A stretch of 64,000 nucleotides of DNA from Peptoniphilus phoceensis (GCF_001517665.2 NZ_LN999808.1:310001-374000), one strand, 5' to 3'. Numbered from the stretch's first letter, positions 33,348-42,936 are shown. Numbers and translations: made by a program. Notes: a model not told the origin generated them from the letters alone.

Positions 33348-33793
33348 GATTCCGGTCTAACATTAACCTTTAGAGTTGCAACTACATCTGGATAAAGTTT
33401 GATGTCAATGTTTTTCATGCCAGCTTCCTTGATATTTTCGCTTAGCTCGATTTTTTTCTTGTCAACATCAATCTTGTGTTCTTGTTTTAATTTTTTTGCA
33501 ATGTCAGCAGAAGTGATGGCACCAAAAAGTCTTCCACCTTCTCCAGCTTTAGCCTTAATAGTTAAAGTTATTTCACTAATTTTTTTCTTGATTTCATTTG
33601 CCTTGGCGCGATTTTCTTTTTCTAATTTTTCTTCTTCAATTCTATTTTTTTCCCAAGTTTCCATGTTTTCTGGAGTAGCTTCAATGGCAACTCCTCTTGG
33701 AATTAAGAAGTTTCTAGCATAGCCTGTCTTTGCATTAACTATACTTCCTTTTTTACCTAAAGTTTTGTCGTCTTTGATTAAAATTACTTTCAT
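33344..33793 (-). CDS. rplI: Ribosomal protein bL9
   Basis: The protein of 149 residues starts [16 protein letters not shown] with the L9 signature [13 protein letters not shown] (about residues 24-36), a long central helix and a C-terminal RNA-binding domain. ATG 33793 is chosen over a start eight codons upstream because the family begins at this point and AGGAA precedes it. It begins one base after the gdpP stop and overlaps dnaB by 4 bases. Confidence 0.96.
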   Translation of the reverse strand: MKVILIKDDKTLGKKGSIVNAKTGYARNFLIPRGVAIEATPENMETWEKNRIEEEKLEKENRAKANEIKKKISEITLTIKAKAGEGGRLFGAITSADIAKKLKQEHKIDVDKKKIELSENIKEAGMKNIDIKLYPDVVATLKVNVRPES

Positions 33794-33794
33794 G

Positions 33795-35792
33795 TTATTC
33801 CTCGCTTTTATTTTCAATTAAATATTCGTCTATAGCTTCTGTTAAAATCTTTTCAGCTTCATCTAAGTCAGTCGTTTCAAGTTGGGCACCTGCCATATTT
33901 AAATGACCACCTCCACCGATTTTTTCTAAGATAAGTTGAACTGAAACAACTTCTCCACGAGACCTACCTGATATGTGAGTCTTGCCATCATTTATTGTAA
34001 GAACAAAGGATGCATCAATTCCATTTATATCAAGTAGGGCATCAGCTGCTTGAGCAGCAACAAGGACTGAGTTGTTGGCTTCTTTTTCAAATCTTGAAAC
34101 AGCAATATTGTCGTGAATCATTTTTGTGTTGTGAATTACTTCTGCCCTGTAAACCATAGTATCAAGGTCATCTTGGAAAAGGGCCTTTACTTTTATCATA
34201 TTTGCTCCAGCTCTTTTTAAAACTGATGCAGCTTCAAAGGTTCTCACTCCAGTTTGGAAGGAGAAGTTTTTAGTATCTACAACAACACCACTCATAAGGG
34301 CATCTGCCTCAAAATGAGTTAGATTTAAATCATCAGACATATAAGTGAGCATTTCCGTTATAAGTTCACAAGTAGAAGAAGCATAGGGTTCTACATAGGA
34401 TAAGACTGGATTGTCAACAAATTCCTTTCCTCTTCTGTGGTGGTCAATAACTACAATTTGATTTGTCTTTTCCAAAAGTTCTGGACATTCAGTAAAAGAT
34501 GGCTTGTGATTATCTACAAGTACAAGAAGAGAAGAGTGCTTTATCCTATTTATTGCAGTTTCCCTAGAAATTACTTTTTCATAAATTTCTGGCTCTTCAT
34601 CTTTCATCCTGTCAATTAAATTGTCAATGGAAGGGTTAGATTTTTCTAAGACAATGAAGCCTTCCTTATTTCTATTTAAAGTTGCTCTTAGGCAGCCAAT
34701 AGCAGCACCAATGGCATCCATATCTGGATTTTTGTGCCCCATGATGTAGACATTTTCGGATCTATCTATTAATTGTTTTAGGGCTTCTCCAATTACTCTT
34801 GCCTTTACCTTATTTCTCTTTTCAACAGCCTTTGATTTTCCACCGAAAAATTCGTAATTGTCCTCAACCTTTACGACAGCTTGGTCGCCGCCACGACCTA
34901 GTGCCAAATCTAGTGATGAATCTGATTCGATGTAGGCATCTTTGAAATTAAGTCCTTGAGATGAAACACCAATTGATAAGGTAATTGGAATAGAATTTCC
35001 ATTGTTTAAGTCCCTTAAATCGTCAAGTATATCAAATTTCTTTTCCTTTATTGCCCTTAGAGATTTGTAATTCATTACAACAAGATAAAGATCTTCGTCA
35101 GATTTTTTCACAAGAGCATCGTATTCTTCAAAATAAGAAGAAATAGTTGAGTCAATTTCTGCAACGAGAAGGGGTCTTATTTCTGATGGAGCAGAACTTA
35201 TAGCTTCACTAAAGTTATCAACTTCCACCTTTGCCACAATGGCAAATTCATCGATATAGGTATTTTTTAAAGTTTGGTAGGCAGTGTTGTCCACCAAATA
35301 AAGTAGGACAGATTTCCCATCTCTTTTTTCAGATTTGTTTTCCACGATATTTGTGAATACATTGTAGAACTTCTTATTTATTTCAACAGGAATAGTTCTT
35401 TTGCCCTCACTTTTTAAGATATTTGATATATCTATATCGTCAACTAAATTTTCAAGGTCACCATCTAAGACAGTTTCTTCATTAAATAAATTAATGAAAG
35501 GAGTGTTATACCAAAGTATTTTTGCCTTTTCATCTGTTACGACAAGGGGAAAGGGCATGTCAAAGATTGCCTGTTTAGTCAGGGAGTCAAATCTCTCATT
35601 TAAATTTTCAATATTTTTAAGATTTTCTTCATTTTTCTTATTTATCTTAGAATATGCCAAGTAAGTGACATAGCTAAAACCAAAGAAGGATATAATCCCA
35701 ATTATAGGTTTTAAAAACAAAAGTACAAGAACAAGTATTATTCCGAAGATAAAATAAGGAAGGAAATCATTGATTTTATAATTGTTTTTCAT
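33795..35792 (-). CDS. gdpP: Cyclic-di-AMP phosphodiesterase GdpP (YybT)
   Basis: The 665-residue protein has the GdpP layout: two N-terminal membrane helices (about 10-50), a PAS-like region (about 75-160), a degenerate GGDEF domain (about 170-310), and a DHH-DHHA1 phosphodiesterase with [14 protein letters not shown] (about 353-366), VIDHHRRG (near 450) and the GGGGH-type end [11 protein letters not shown]...[12 protein letters not shown]. It hydrolyses c-di-AMP, which controls osmotic and wall balance. It is second in the yybS-gdpP-rplI-dnaB operon. Confidence 0.95.
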   Translation of the reverse strand: MKNNYKINDFLPYFIFGIILVLVLLFLKPIIGIISFFGFSYVTYLAYSKINKKNEENLKNIENLNERFDSLTKQAIFDMPFPLVVTDEKAKILWYNTPFINLFNEETVLDGDLENLVDDIDISNILKSEGKRTIPVEINKKFYNVFTNIVENKSEKRDGKSVLLYLVDNTAYQTLKNTYIDEFAIVAKVEVDNFSEAISSAPSEIRPLLVAEIDSTISSYFEEYDALVKKSDEDLYLVVMNYKSLRAIKEKKFDILDDLRDLNNGNSIPITLSIGVSSQGLNFKDAYIESDSSLDLALGRGGDQAVVKVEDNYEFFGGKSKAVEKRNKVKARVIGEALKQLIDRSENVYIMGHKNPDMDAIGAAIGCLRATLNRNKEGFIVLEKSNPSIDNLIDRMKDEEPEIYEKVISRETAINRIKHSSLLVLVDNHKPSFTECPELLEKTNQIVVIDHHRRGKEFVDNPVLSYVEPYASSTCELITEMLTYMSDDLNLTHFEADALMSGVVVDTKNFSFQTGVRTFEAASVLKRAGANMIKVKALFQDDLDTMVYRAEVIHNTKMIHDNIAVSRFEKEANNSVLVAAQAADALLDINGIDASFVLTINDGKTHISGRSRGEVVSVQLILEKIGGGGHLNMAGAQLETTDLDEAEKILTEAIDEYLIENKSEE

Positions 35793-35803
35793 AGTATTCT
35801 CAC

Positions 35804-36721
35804 TTATTTAATTTTCCTAAAGTTAATAATTTGATCAATGCCACCAAGGATTATTACAAAAATTTGTAGTGATGAAAGTGTGAAAGTTAGCCCTATTAAA
35901 AGATATTGTAAAAAGTTTTTTAGTCCCATTCTTGTCATGTAATATTTTACAATGGCAAGACCAGACACATAGAGCATAAAAAACACTAGATTCATAAGAT
36001 TAATTATAAACACAGATCCTGATGGTCCAAAATAGTCGCCAGTTAGTGAAAATAAGGCAAGACTTGCAAGTGATAAAAAGATAATTTCTCTTGGAAATTT
36101 TAAAAATTCAAGGGAAGAAGGTTGTATTATAATAATTCCTCTTGAAAGCAAATTCCTTCCAGCCCATGTGTAAGTGACATAGGATGTTACAAGAGATATG
36201 ATTATCAAGACTGATGGCAAAATTTGCAAAAACTTTTTGTAATAAATTTCTATGTTATCAGCAAAAATTGCCAAAGCACCAGCATTTATACCAGTATCAG
36301 ATCCCAAATTCTTGTAAAAATTTGTAATAGCCATAATAGTTTCCTTTGAATTTAGGACTTCACTATTAATCCCAAAAGCAAATAATAAAACTATTATTGA
36401 TGTAAAAAATATTAAGGATGTCGCTAGAATAGTCATAGAGACAGACCTTTTTGTAGTAATCATATAGTGAAAAATCAGTATAAAGGGTCCAAAAATTGTA
36501 AATATAACTATGGCCTCTATGGGACCCAAGAGAGCGCTGATTAATAAGACAACTGCAAGTAGAGTTGCCATCACTTTTATTATTCCTTCTTTTACAGATT
36601 CAGCCACATACATAGAAGGAAATAAAATATAGAGAAAGGGAAAAATCATTCCAATCATTGAAATAATTATAGACCTAGTAAAAAGTCTAAGGAGTCCCTT
36701 AAAATCAGTTTCTTTTTCCAA
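35804..36721 (-). CDS. yybS: YybS/DUF2232 family membrane protein
   Basis: The 305-residue protein has about eight membrane helices and lies immediately upstream of gdpP, as YybS does in Bacillus and relatives. The helix-rich DUF2232 pattern, with a central extracytoplasmic stretch (FYKNLGSDTGINAG) and GRNLLSRG after it, agrees. Its function is unknown; constant linkage with gdpP suggests an envelope or c-di-AMP-related role. The start is TTG behind AGGAGTTGA. Confidence 0.85.
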   Translation of the reverse strand: MEKETDFKGLLRLFTRSIIISMIGMIFPFLYILFPSMYVAESVKEGIIKVMATLLAVVLLISALLGPIEAIVIFTIFGPFILIFHYMITTKRSVSMTILATSLIFFTSIIVLLFAFGINSEVLNSKETIMAITNFYKNLGSDTGINAGALAIFADNIEIYYKKFLQILPSVLIIISLVTSYVTYTWAGRNLLSRGIIIIQPSSLEFLKFPREIIFLSLASLALFSLTGDYFGPSGSVFIINLMNLVFFMLYVSGLAIVKYYMTRMGLKNFLQYLLIGLTFTLSSLQIFVIILGGIDQIINFRKIK

Positions 36722-36800
36722 TAAATCAACTCCTATCTCACTTATTTTACCATAGAATTCAAATTTGATAAAGAAATCTAGAGCTTCATGGCATTTATAA

Positions 36801-36830
36801 ATAAAAAGGTCCCTAAATTTTAGGAACCTA
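36801..36830 (-). terminator. Terminator of the degV gene (minus strand)
   Basis: AGGTCCCTAAA (36807-36817) pairs with TTTAGGAACCT (36819-36829); the tip opens to a small loop. On the minus strand it is followed by TTTTTATTTA. Confidence 0.8.
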
Positions 36831-36845
36831 AGAACTTATATTAAA

Positions 36846-37688
36846 TTATTTACAAAAATAAGATAAGAAAAGTGCTCCTGGACCTGTGTGAGTTCCAACG
36901 ACACTGCCAATTTGTATAAAGTCTGGACTTGGAATTTCATCTTCCCAAAGTTTTTTTGTATCTCTTATATATTTGTCAATTTTTTTGACATCACGTCCAG
37001 TGTAGCCAAGCTTTAGAGGTTTTGTAAAATCAATAGATCCAGTTCTTTCAATTTCACTTATAAAAAGGCTGTTAGCATTTTTTGTGCCCTTTGCCTTTCC
37101 AACAGTAGTGATAACCCCATCTTTCATAGTTAAAAGAACTTTAACAGAAAAGAGATTTCCAATTAAAGCAGAAGTTTTTGAAATCCTGCCACCTCTTTCA
37201 AGATATTCTAGTGTATCAACTAAAACTATTAGTCTAAGTTTCTTTTTTGCCTCATCTAAAATTTCTGCAATTTCTCTTGCTGATTTTCCTTCCTTTACAA
37301 GACTTAATGCATAATCCACTAGGACTCCTTCGGCGTTAGAAACATTTAAACTGTCAACTATAAAAATTTTATCTTCAAATCCATCTCTTGCCAAAGAAGC
37401 ACTTTGATAAGTGCCAGATAATTTTGACGACAAGACAATTACAACTGCTTCATCGCCAGCATCAACAACTTTTTGATAAACATCCATAAATGCCACAGGT
37501 GTTGGTTGACTTGTCTTGGGAAACTCTTCTTTCTTTTCAAGTCTTTCATAAAATTCGTCTTTTGTAATTTCAACTGAATCTAAAAAATCTTCTTCACCAA
37601 AAGTTACATGAAGGGGAACTACAATTAAGTCCTTCTCAATATTTTCCTCAATATCACAAGTTGATCCCACAATTATTTTTACTGCCAT
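36846..37688 (-). CDS. DegV family fatty-acid-binding protein
   Basis: The 280-residue protein shows the DegV pattern: VGSTCDIE (residues 7-14), a Thr-Ser-Gln-Pro motif KTSQPTPVAF (about 58-67), LSSKLSGTYQSA (about 87-98), LDTLEYL-type DTLEYLERGGRIS, and GTHTGPGALFLSYF at the C-terminus. These proteins bind a fatty acid; some (FakB) present it to a kinase partner for phospholipid synthesis. Whether this one works with a FakA is not known. It forms a single-gene unit with GAGAGG as ribosome site. Confidence 0.93.
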   Translation of the reverse strand: MAVKIIVGSTCDIEENIEKDLIVVPLHVTFGEEDFLDSVEITKDEFYERLEKKEEFPKTSQPTPVAFMDVYQKVVDAGDEAVVIVLSSKLSGTYQSASLARDGFEDKIFIVDSLNVSNAEGVLVDYALSLVKEGKSAREIAEILDEAKKKLRLIVLVDTLEYLERGGRISKTSALIGNLFSVKVLLTMKDGVITTVGKAKGTKNANSLFISEIERTGSIDFTKPLKLGYTGRDVKKIDKYIRDTKKLWEDEIPSPDFIQIGSVVGTHTGPGALFLSYFCK

Positions 37689-37750
37689 ATTTTTCCTCTC
37701 AATTTAAAATCTATACAAAAATTTGAAAAAAATATTCAAATTAATTATTC

Positions 37751-38194
37751 TCAATTACAATTTTCTGTCAATTTCTCAATATTTTCTGATAGGGCATCTA
37801 GGACTTCGTAGAAGATTTCCTTTTTTTCCCTTGAAATATTTTTATTTGCAAGCTCCATATATTCCATTGTCTTTTCACTAATCTTGGAACCTATAAGCCT
37901 GCCTTTGTCTGTCAGATAAAAACTGCCTCCGTAGTTATTTTTGTTATTTGACTTTTTTTCTACGATGCCAGATTTTATCATTTGATTAAGATTTCTAGAC
38001 ACATCAGACTTGTCCTTTCCACTTATTTTCACAAGTTCTGTTGAATTAAGCTTATCGTGGTCATAAAGAGCAAGCATATAGATGAGCTGACTTGAGGTCA
38101 AACCAAAATCTTTCATGACTTGGCTAGCTATCTTTTGCCAGTTTTTTACAATAGCAAAGACTTCACTGGAAAAGTAATTAAATCTATCTAGCAT
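37751..38194 (-). CDS. MarR family transcriptional regulator
   Basis: The 147-residue protein has the MarR winged-helix layout: dimerisation helices at both ends, LTSSQLIYMLALYDHDKLNSTELVKISGKDKSDVSRNLNQM as helix-turn-helix (in pieces about residues 30-72) and a wing with YYLTDKG-like FYLTDKGR. I chose ATG 38194 with site GGGGTG; the longer frame begins within the promoter. It is divergent from the radical SAM gene, and an inverted repeat covers its -35 element, so it likely represses itself and perhaps that neighbour. Confidence 0.88.
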   Translation of the reverse strand: MLDRFNYFSSEVFAIVKNWQKIASQVMKDFGLTSSQLIYMLALYDHDKLNSTELVKISGKDKSDVSRNLNQMIKSGIVEKKSNNKNNYGGSFYLTDKGRLIGSKISEKTMEYMELANKNISREKKEIFYEVLDALSENIEKLTENCN

Positions 38195-38225
38195 AAACAC
38201 CCCACTATATTTTAATTCAAGCTTT

Positions 38226-38255
38226 AGTATAAATAATACTTGTTGAGATGTCAAC
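38226..38255 (-). promoter_or_regulatory. marR-type promoter with overlapping inverted-repeat operator
   Basis: Reading the minus strand: TTGACA (38249-38254), 17 bases, TATACT (38226-38231). The inverted repeat GTTGA-N4-TCAAC (38242-38255) overlaps the -35 box, a typical self-repression geometry. Confidence 0.7.
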
Positions 38256-38308
38256 TTTTAATCTTTTAAAAATTTTTCTAAAATATTTGTGTTAAAATAT
38301 TTTAGAAG

Positions 38309-39019
38309 ATGAAATTTCTTAAAGGAGATGATTTTATCAATAGATATTCAAAAATTACTGACAAGACAAAAAGGGAAATTGTCCTTCTAAAGGCAAGGCC
38401 TTGCAAGTGGGGCAAGTGTACTTTTTGTGATTATATAGAAGATAACGAGGTAGATAATAAAAAAATTGACGAGATAAATTTTGAAGTTTTAAAAAATGTC
38501 ACTGGGGAATTTGGCGTCTTAGAAGTAATTGATTCTGCATCAGTTTTTGATTTGACAGAAGCTACTCTTAGAGAAATAAAAAGAATTGTTGAAGAAAAAA
38601 ATATTAAGAGATTATTTTTTGAAGCCCACTGGATTTATAGAAATAGACTTCATGAAATGAGAGATTTTTTTAAAGTCCCAATAACTTTTAAGACGGGAAT
38701 AGAAACTTTTGACAATGACTTTAGAGAAAATGTCCTAAAAAAAGGCGCAGATTTTAAAGACTATAGGGAAGTTAAAAAATATTTTGACTCACCCTGCGTC
38801 ATGGTGGGCATAAAGGGTCAGACAAGAGAAATGATAGATAGGGACATGGAAATTATAAAAGAATTTTCTCATGCAACAGTAAATATTTTTATGAACAACT
38901 CCACAGATATAAAAAGAGACGATGAACTTGTTAAGTGGTTTGTAGAAAAATATAGGTATCTTGAAGATGATCCCCACCTAGATATTTTATTTGAAATAAC
39001 AGATTTTGGTGTGGGCTAA
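38309..39019 (+). CDS. Radical SAM protein with CX4CX2C cluster motif
   Basis: The 236-residue protein has cysteines at 32, 37 and 40 (PCKWGKCTFCDY), which suits a radical SAM [4Fe-4S] site with one extra residue compared with the usual CX3CX2C. TFKTGIETFDNDFRENVLKKG and PCVMVGIKGQT resemble the Glu and Gly regions of the SAM barrel. It is short, with no extra domain, so the substrate is unknown. TAAAAT at 38293-38298 puts the transcript start only a few bases before ATG, and I see no clear ribosome site, so the message may be leaderless. Confidence 0.8.
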   Translation: MKFLKGDDFINRYSKITDKTKREIVLLKARPCKWGKCTFCDYIEDNEVDNKKIDEINFEVLKNVTGEFGVLEVIDSASVFDLTEATLREIKRIVEEKNIKRLFFEAHWIYRNRLHEMRDFFKVPITFKTGIETFDNDFRENVLKKGADFKDYREVKKYFDSPCVMVGIKGQTREMIDRDMEIIKEFSHATVNIFMNNSTDIKRDDELVKWFVEKYRYLEDDPHLDILFEITDFGVG

Positions 39020-39023
39020 AAAA

Positions 39024-39050
39024 GACGCTGTAGATAAACAGCGCCTTTTT
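39024..39050. terminator. Terminator between convergent genes
   Basis: CGCTGT (39026-39031) pairs with ACAGCG (39038-39043), followed by a T run on the plus strand and an A run on the other side. It ends the radical SAM gene and may also serve the minus-strand gene. Confidence 0.82.
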
Positions 39051-39398
39051 TCATTCATACTTCTTATATTTTAATATTTTATAAATAGTTAAAATAGATA
39101 AAGAACTAAGAAAAATAAAAACATGATTTTGTGGTGAGTTAGATATCATTGGAGAAATAAAGTCCTCTATAAAGAATTCTATCAAAACTAAAATAATATA
39201 AATTATTGCAATGTTTTTTATATTTTTATTTATTTTAAATCTAAACATGCTTTCACATTTGATTAAAATGATTGTAGTTAATACGCTATATGTGAGTACA
39301 ATTAATTTATTTAAGGGATAAAATAAATTAATACATCCAAAAATTATGAATATTAAAAAGTATAAAATAATTGCACCTTTTTTAAAATTTTCATTCAT
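39051..39398 (-). CDS. Hypothetical membrane protein, 115 aa
   Basis: I do not recognise this protein. It has four hydrophobic segments (about residues 8-25, 30-47, 60-80 and 92-108) and a basic C-terminal end (KYKKYE). The ribosome site AGGAG precedes ATG. Codon use is more AT-rich than in neighbours. It follows the AbgT gene on the same strand after a terminator, so it is likely to have its own promoter. Confidence 0.6.
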   Translation of the reverse strand: MNENFKKGAIILYFLIFIIFGCINLFYPLNKLIVLTYSVLTTIILIKCESMFRFKINKNIKNIAIIYIILVLIEFFIEDFISPMISNSPQNHVFIFLSSLSILTIYKILKYKKYE

Positions 39399-39469
39399 AT
39401 AAAGCTCCTATTAATTAAAAATTAACAAAAAAATAACAGAAGAAACAGCTAATGTCAACATTAAAAATA

Positions 39470-39500
39470 ATAAAAATACCCGATGGAATTTTCCACCGGG
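39470..39500 (-). terminator. Terminator of the abgT-type gene (minus strand)
   Basis: CCCGATGGAA (39479-39488) pairs with TTCCACCGGG (39491-39500) with one G-T pair on the minus strand, followed by a T-rich run on that strand. Confidence 0.82.
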
Positions 39501-39530
39501 TTTATTTTTTTGAGAATATTTAAAAATTTA

Positions 39531-41108
39531 TTATATAAATAGCATTGACACCATGTCTTGAACGTGAAGTGGTGCTTCTGGTCCAACAGGTAGACCTATT
39601 AGGTACCAAACTATCATTAGAACTGTCCAACCAACTAAGAAACACATAGAGTATGGAAGCATCATTGATGTAAGTGTTCCAAGTCCAGATTCTTCGTCAT
39701 ATTTTTGCATAAATACTACGATCATTGCAAAGTATGACATAAGTGGTGTGATGATATTTGTTGAAGAGTCACCAATTCTATATGCAACTTGTGTAAGTGC
39801 AGGTGAAAGTCCAAGATTGTACATCATTGGCACAAAGATTGGAGCCATAATTGCCCATTTTGCTGAAGCTGATCCCATAAATAGGTTAAGGAAAGCTGAT
39901 AGCAAGATAAACATTATAAGAAGTGGAAGACCTTTAAAACCAACTGATTCTAAGAAGTCTGCTCCGTTTTTTGCAAGTATAAGACCAAGGTTAGTCTTGT
40001 TAAAGTAAGATACGAATTGTGCTGCAAAGAATGCTAGTACAAGGTATCCGCCCATTCCTTGCATTGCCTTAGTCATTTTAGCAACAAGGTCGTGAGAAGT
40101 TTTGATAGTTCCAACAGTTTTACCATAAACAAGTCCAGGTACTAAGAAAAGTAAAAGCATTGCTGGGATAAGTCCATGACCTAAGAAATTCTTAAGAGTC
40201 ATTGCATTTTTACCTTCTTCAAATTCTCTAAATGGTGCATTTTCTGGGAACATTAAGAATGCCATTACAGCTACAAAAATAATTAAAGCTATAAGTGCAT
40301 TTTTAAGACCCTTTCTTTCTAAGTCAGTAAGAGGGTGTTCATCTGCCTGATAAGATCCATTGTATTCTCCTAAGTTCTTTTCAACTATTTTATTTGTTAC
40401 AAGAGTACCAACAATTGTTATAAAGAATGTAGAAACAAATAGGAAGTACCAGTTACAAGTAGCTGCAAGTTCCATATCAATTCCACCAGCTCTTAGGGCT
40501 TCGTTTGTGATATTAGTAAGAAGTGGGTCAGTTGTTCCAAGAATTAAGTTGGCTGAGAAACCACCACTTACACCAGCAAAACCTGCTGCAATACCAGCAA
40601 GTGGGTGACGACCTGCGTTAGCAAAGATAAGTGCTCCAAGTGGAACTACTACAAGATATCCTGCATCAGATGCGATATTTGACATAACACCTGCGAAAAC
40701 AACTGTAGCTGTTAAAAGTGTAGGGTTTACATTTGATAAAAGTCTTTTTAATGTAGCATCAAAAAGTCCACTGTTTTCAGCAACACCAACACCAAGCATA
40801 GCTACAAGAACTGTTCCTAATGGAGCAAAACCTGTAAAGTTTTCTGTTGCAGAGTTAAAAATATAAGAAAGTCCTTCCCAGTTAAGTAGGGAAACAGCTT
40901 CTTTCGTTACTTCTTCTTTGGCTTTAGCGTCAAAATAAGTTACGCTCATGCCAGATTTTGCTGCAAAATAAGAAATTATGATTACGATTACACTAAGTAT
41001 TGCAAAAATCATGGCAGGGTGAGGTAATTTATTACCAATTTTTTCTACGCCTTTCAGAAAGCCGCCGACATCATTTTGGTCTTTGACCTTTTTGTTTTTT
41101 TCTTTCAT
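39531..41108 (-). CDS. AbgT family transporter (p-aminobenzoyl-glutamate type)
   Basis: The 525-residue protein has about thirteen helices and AbgT-family sequence: an N-terminal KIGNKLPHPAMIF, the re-entrant region NIASDAGYLVVVPLGALIF, GLSGGFSANL-like GVSGGFSANLILGTTDPLL (about residues 180-200), and the C-terminal GDSSTNIITPLMSYFAMIV. Family members take up p-aminobenzoyl-glutamate or export sulfonamides and related folate parts. The start follows CAAGGAGG. A promoter TTGCAA-N17-TATTAT lies upstream. Substrate is inferred from the family. Confidence 0.93.
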   Translation of the reverse strand: MKEKNKKVKDQNDVGGFLKGVEKIGNKLPHPAMIFAILSVIVIIISYFAAKSGMSVTYFDAKAKEEVTKEAVSLLNWEGLSYIFNSATENFTGFAPLGTVLVAMLGVGVAENSGLFDATLKRLLSNVNPTLLTATVVFAGVMSNIASDAGYLVVVPLGALIFANAGRHPLAGIAAGFAGVSGGFSANLILGTTDPLLTNITNEALRAGGIDMELAATCNWYFLFVSTFFITIVGTLVTNKIVEKNLGEYNGSYQADEHPLTDLERKGLKNALIALIIFVAVMAFLMFPENAPFREFEEGKNAMTLKNFLGHGLIPAMLLLFLVPGLVYGKTVGTIKTSHDLVAKMTKAMQGMGGYLVLAFFAAQFVSYFNKTNLGLILAKNGADFLESVGFKGLPLLIMFILLSAFLNLFMGSASAKWAIMAPIFVPMMYNLGLSPALTQVAYRIGDSSTNIITPLMSYFAMIVVFMQKYDEESGLGTLTSMMLPYSMCFLVGWTVLMIVWYLIGLPVGPEAPLHVQDMVSMLFI

Positions 41109-41148
41109 ATAAATCCTCCTTGAATGAAAATAATATCCTCATAAATTA

Positions 41149-41177
41149 ATAATATATTATCTATACTATACTTGCAA
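41149..41177 (-). promoter_or_regulatory. Promoter for the abgT-type gene
   Basis: Minus strand TTGCAA (41172-41177), 17 bases, TATTAT (41149-41154). Confidence 0.5.
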
Positions 41178-41312
41178 GAATAATCTAGGAATATAGCCAT
41201 TATTAGTAGTGCTGTAATAGAATAAAGTAAATGTATCCGGTATAATATCTTATTAACTTGTTAAAATTGAGAGAAAATTTGTAATTTATCAAATCCATTA
41301 ACATAAATTCAT

Positions 41313-41363
41313 TTCACAATTTGGAAACTTTATGCTAAAATATGTCTAACTAATGTCTAACTA
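41313..41363 (+). promoter_or_regulatory. Promoter and tandem 11-bp repeat upstream of the serine dehydratase operon
   Basis: TTCACA (41313-41318), 17 bases, TAAAAT (41336-41341), with TGC just before the -10. Two tandem copies of ATGTCTAACTA (41342-41352 and 41353-41363) follow at the expected start of transcription. They may be regulator sites. Confidence 0.6.
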
Positions 41364-41380
41364 ATAAGGAGGCAATCTAA

Positions 41381-42049
41381 TTGAAAGAGTACAGTTCATT
41401 TGAAATACTGGGACCTATAATGGTTGGTCCATCATCATCGCATACTGCAGGTGCTTGTAAAATCGCAAGAGTGGCAGCAAAGATTTGTCCAGATGATTAT
41501 GAAAGCGTCGAGTTTTATCTACATGGTTCCTTTGCCTTTACATATAAGGGGCACGGAACAGACAGGGCTCTTCTAGGTGGAATAATGGGTTTTAAAACCT
41601 ATGACAGTTCTATTAGAGATGCTTATGAAATTGCCGATAAAAAGGGAATAAATTATTCTTTCATTCCTATGGATTTGGGAGAAGATTATCATCCAAATAC
41701 TGTTAAAGTAAAATTTAATTACAAAGATAGAGACAGTGAATATGTAATAGGTTCCTCTATTGGCGGCGGAAATATGAAAATAGTTGATATTAATGGTATA
41801 AAAGTTGATTATGATGGAAGATTTCCTACATTTTTATTTCAATATGATGAACAAAAAGGTGTTATCGCCGAAGTGTCAACTATCTTAGCAGGTGAATCCT
41901 ATAATATTGAATCAATTAATACTACTAAGGATGAGCTCACAAATATTGTTACCTTAACTGTGGAGTTAGACGAAGGTGCAAATCAAAATATTATAGATAA
42001 ATTACTTAATAATTCCAGATATATTACAGCAAAATATGTGGAGGTCTAA
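41381..42049 (+). CDS. sdaAB: L-serine dehydratase, iron-sulfur-dependent, beta subunit
   Basis: The 222-residue protein starts at TTG behind AAGGAGG. The N-terminal region has ILGPIMVGPSSSHTAGACKIA, split here as residues 9-20 GPIMVGPSSSHT then AGACKIA, the signature of the beta subunit; the C-terminal 70 residues form an ACT domain. With the alpha subunit it deaminates serine to pyruvate and ammonia. It is the first gene of an operon with the alpha subunit and a transporter. Confidence 0.95.
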   Translation: MKEYSSFEILGPIMVGPSSSHTAGACKIARVAAKICPDDYESVEFYLHGSFAFTYKGHGTDRALLGGIMGFKTYDSSIRDAYEIADKKGINYSFIPMDLGEDYHPNTVKVKFNYKDRDSEYVIGSSIGGGNMKIVDINGIKVDYDGRFPTFLFQYDEQKGVIAEVSTILAGESYNIESINTTKDELTNIVTLTVELDEGANQNIIDKLLNNSRYITAKYVEV

Positions 42050-42931
42050 ATGTTAAATACAGCTAATGAAATAATTGAAGTTTGTAAAAAAGATAATATC
42101 CACATCTATGATTTAGTTTTAAGAGGCGAAACTAGGGCTCTTAAAATGACTGAAGAAGAGATGAAGGATAAATTAAGAGAAATTTTGGAAGTGATGAAAT
42201 CATCGTCTAAAGAAACTCTTGAAAAATCCTATGGAACTGAATATAAAATGATAGATGGATTCGCAAAGATGATGAACGACTATCAAAAGGAAAAAGACCC
42301 TTTGACTAGTAAATTCTTAGTTAGGGCAATGGCTATGGCCTTTTCCACATCTGAGACTAATGCTAATATGGGAACTATTGCAGCAGCGCCAACTGCTGGA
42401 AGTTCTGGTATTGTGCCGGCAGCTTTAATGTCTGCCAAGGAAAAATATGGCTTAGATGATGAGGTTTTAATAAATGGACTATTGACATCAATAGGAATAG
42501 GGCAAATTATTGGTAAATATGCTACATTCGCCGGTGCTGAAGGTGGATGCCAAGCAGAATGTGGTTCTGCCAGCGCAATGGCAGCAGCTGCATTAGTTGA
42601 GATGATTGGTGGAAGCTCAGAAGAAGCACTAAACGCAGCCAGCATTACACTTATAAATGTAATGGGGCTAGCCTGTGATCCAATCGCAGGACTAGTAGAG
42701 TATCCATGTACTTTTAGGAACGCATCAGGTGTTATGAATTCTTTTATATCAGCTGATATGGCTCTTGCAGGTATAAAATCCATTGTTCCCTTTGACGAAG
42801 TTTGTCAAGCTATGGGAGAAGTTGGTCACTTGCTACATGAATCTATTAGGGAGACTGGTCTTGGTGGACTTGCAGGCACAAAAACTGGCAAAAAAATTAG
42901 AGCTAAGTTTTTAAATATTAAGGAGGATTAA
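42050..42931 (+). CDS. sdaAA: L-serine dehydratase, iron-sulfur-dependent, alpha subunit
   Basis: The 293-residue catalytic subunit carries the cluster-binding region with CQAECGSASAMAAAALVE (about residues 167-184), GLACDPIAGLVEYPC and an N-terminal MAxAFSTSETNANMGTIAAAPTAGSSG-like substrate region. The iron-sulfur type enzyme is oxygen-sensitive and common in clostridia. It begins directly after the beta-subunit stop, with GGAGG in the end of that gene, and is followed 5 bases later by the transporter gene. Confidence 0.95.
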   Translation: MLNTANEIIEVCKKDNIHIYDLVLRGETRALKMTEEEMKDKLREILEVMKSSSKETLEKSYGTEYKMIDGFAKMMNDYQKEKDPLTSKFLVRAMAMAFSTSETNANMGTIAAAPTAGSSGIVPAALMSAKEKYGLDDEVLINGLLTSIGIGQIIGKYATFAGAEGGCQAECGSASAMAAAALVEMIGGSSEEALNAASITLINVMGLACDPIAGLVEYPCTFRNASGVMNSFISADMALAGIKSIVPFDEVCQAMGEVGHLLHESIRETGLGGLAGTKTGKKIRAKFLNIKED

Positions 42932-42936
42932 AGAAA

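Noticed and set aside
42283-42783. Long minus-strand open frame opposite sdaAA (166 codons)
   Set aside because: It is an antisense shadow of the strongly recognised serine dehydratase gene, has no ribosome site and a composition typical of an antisense frame.
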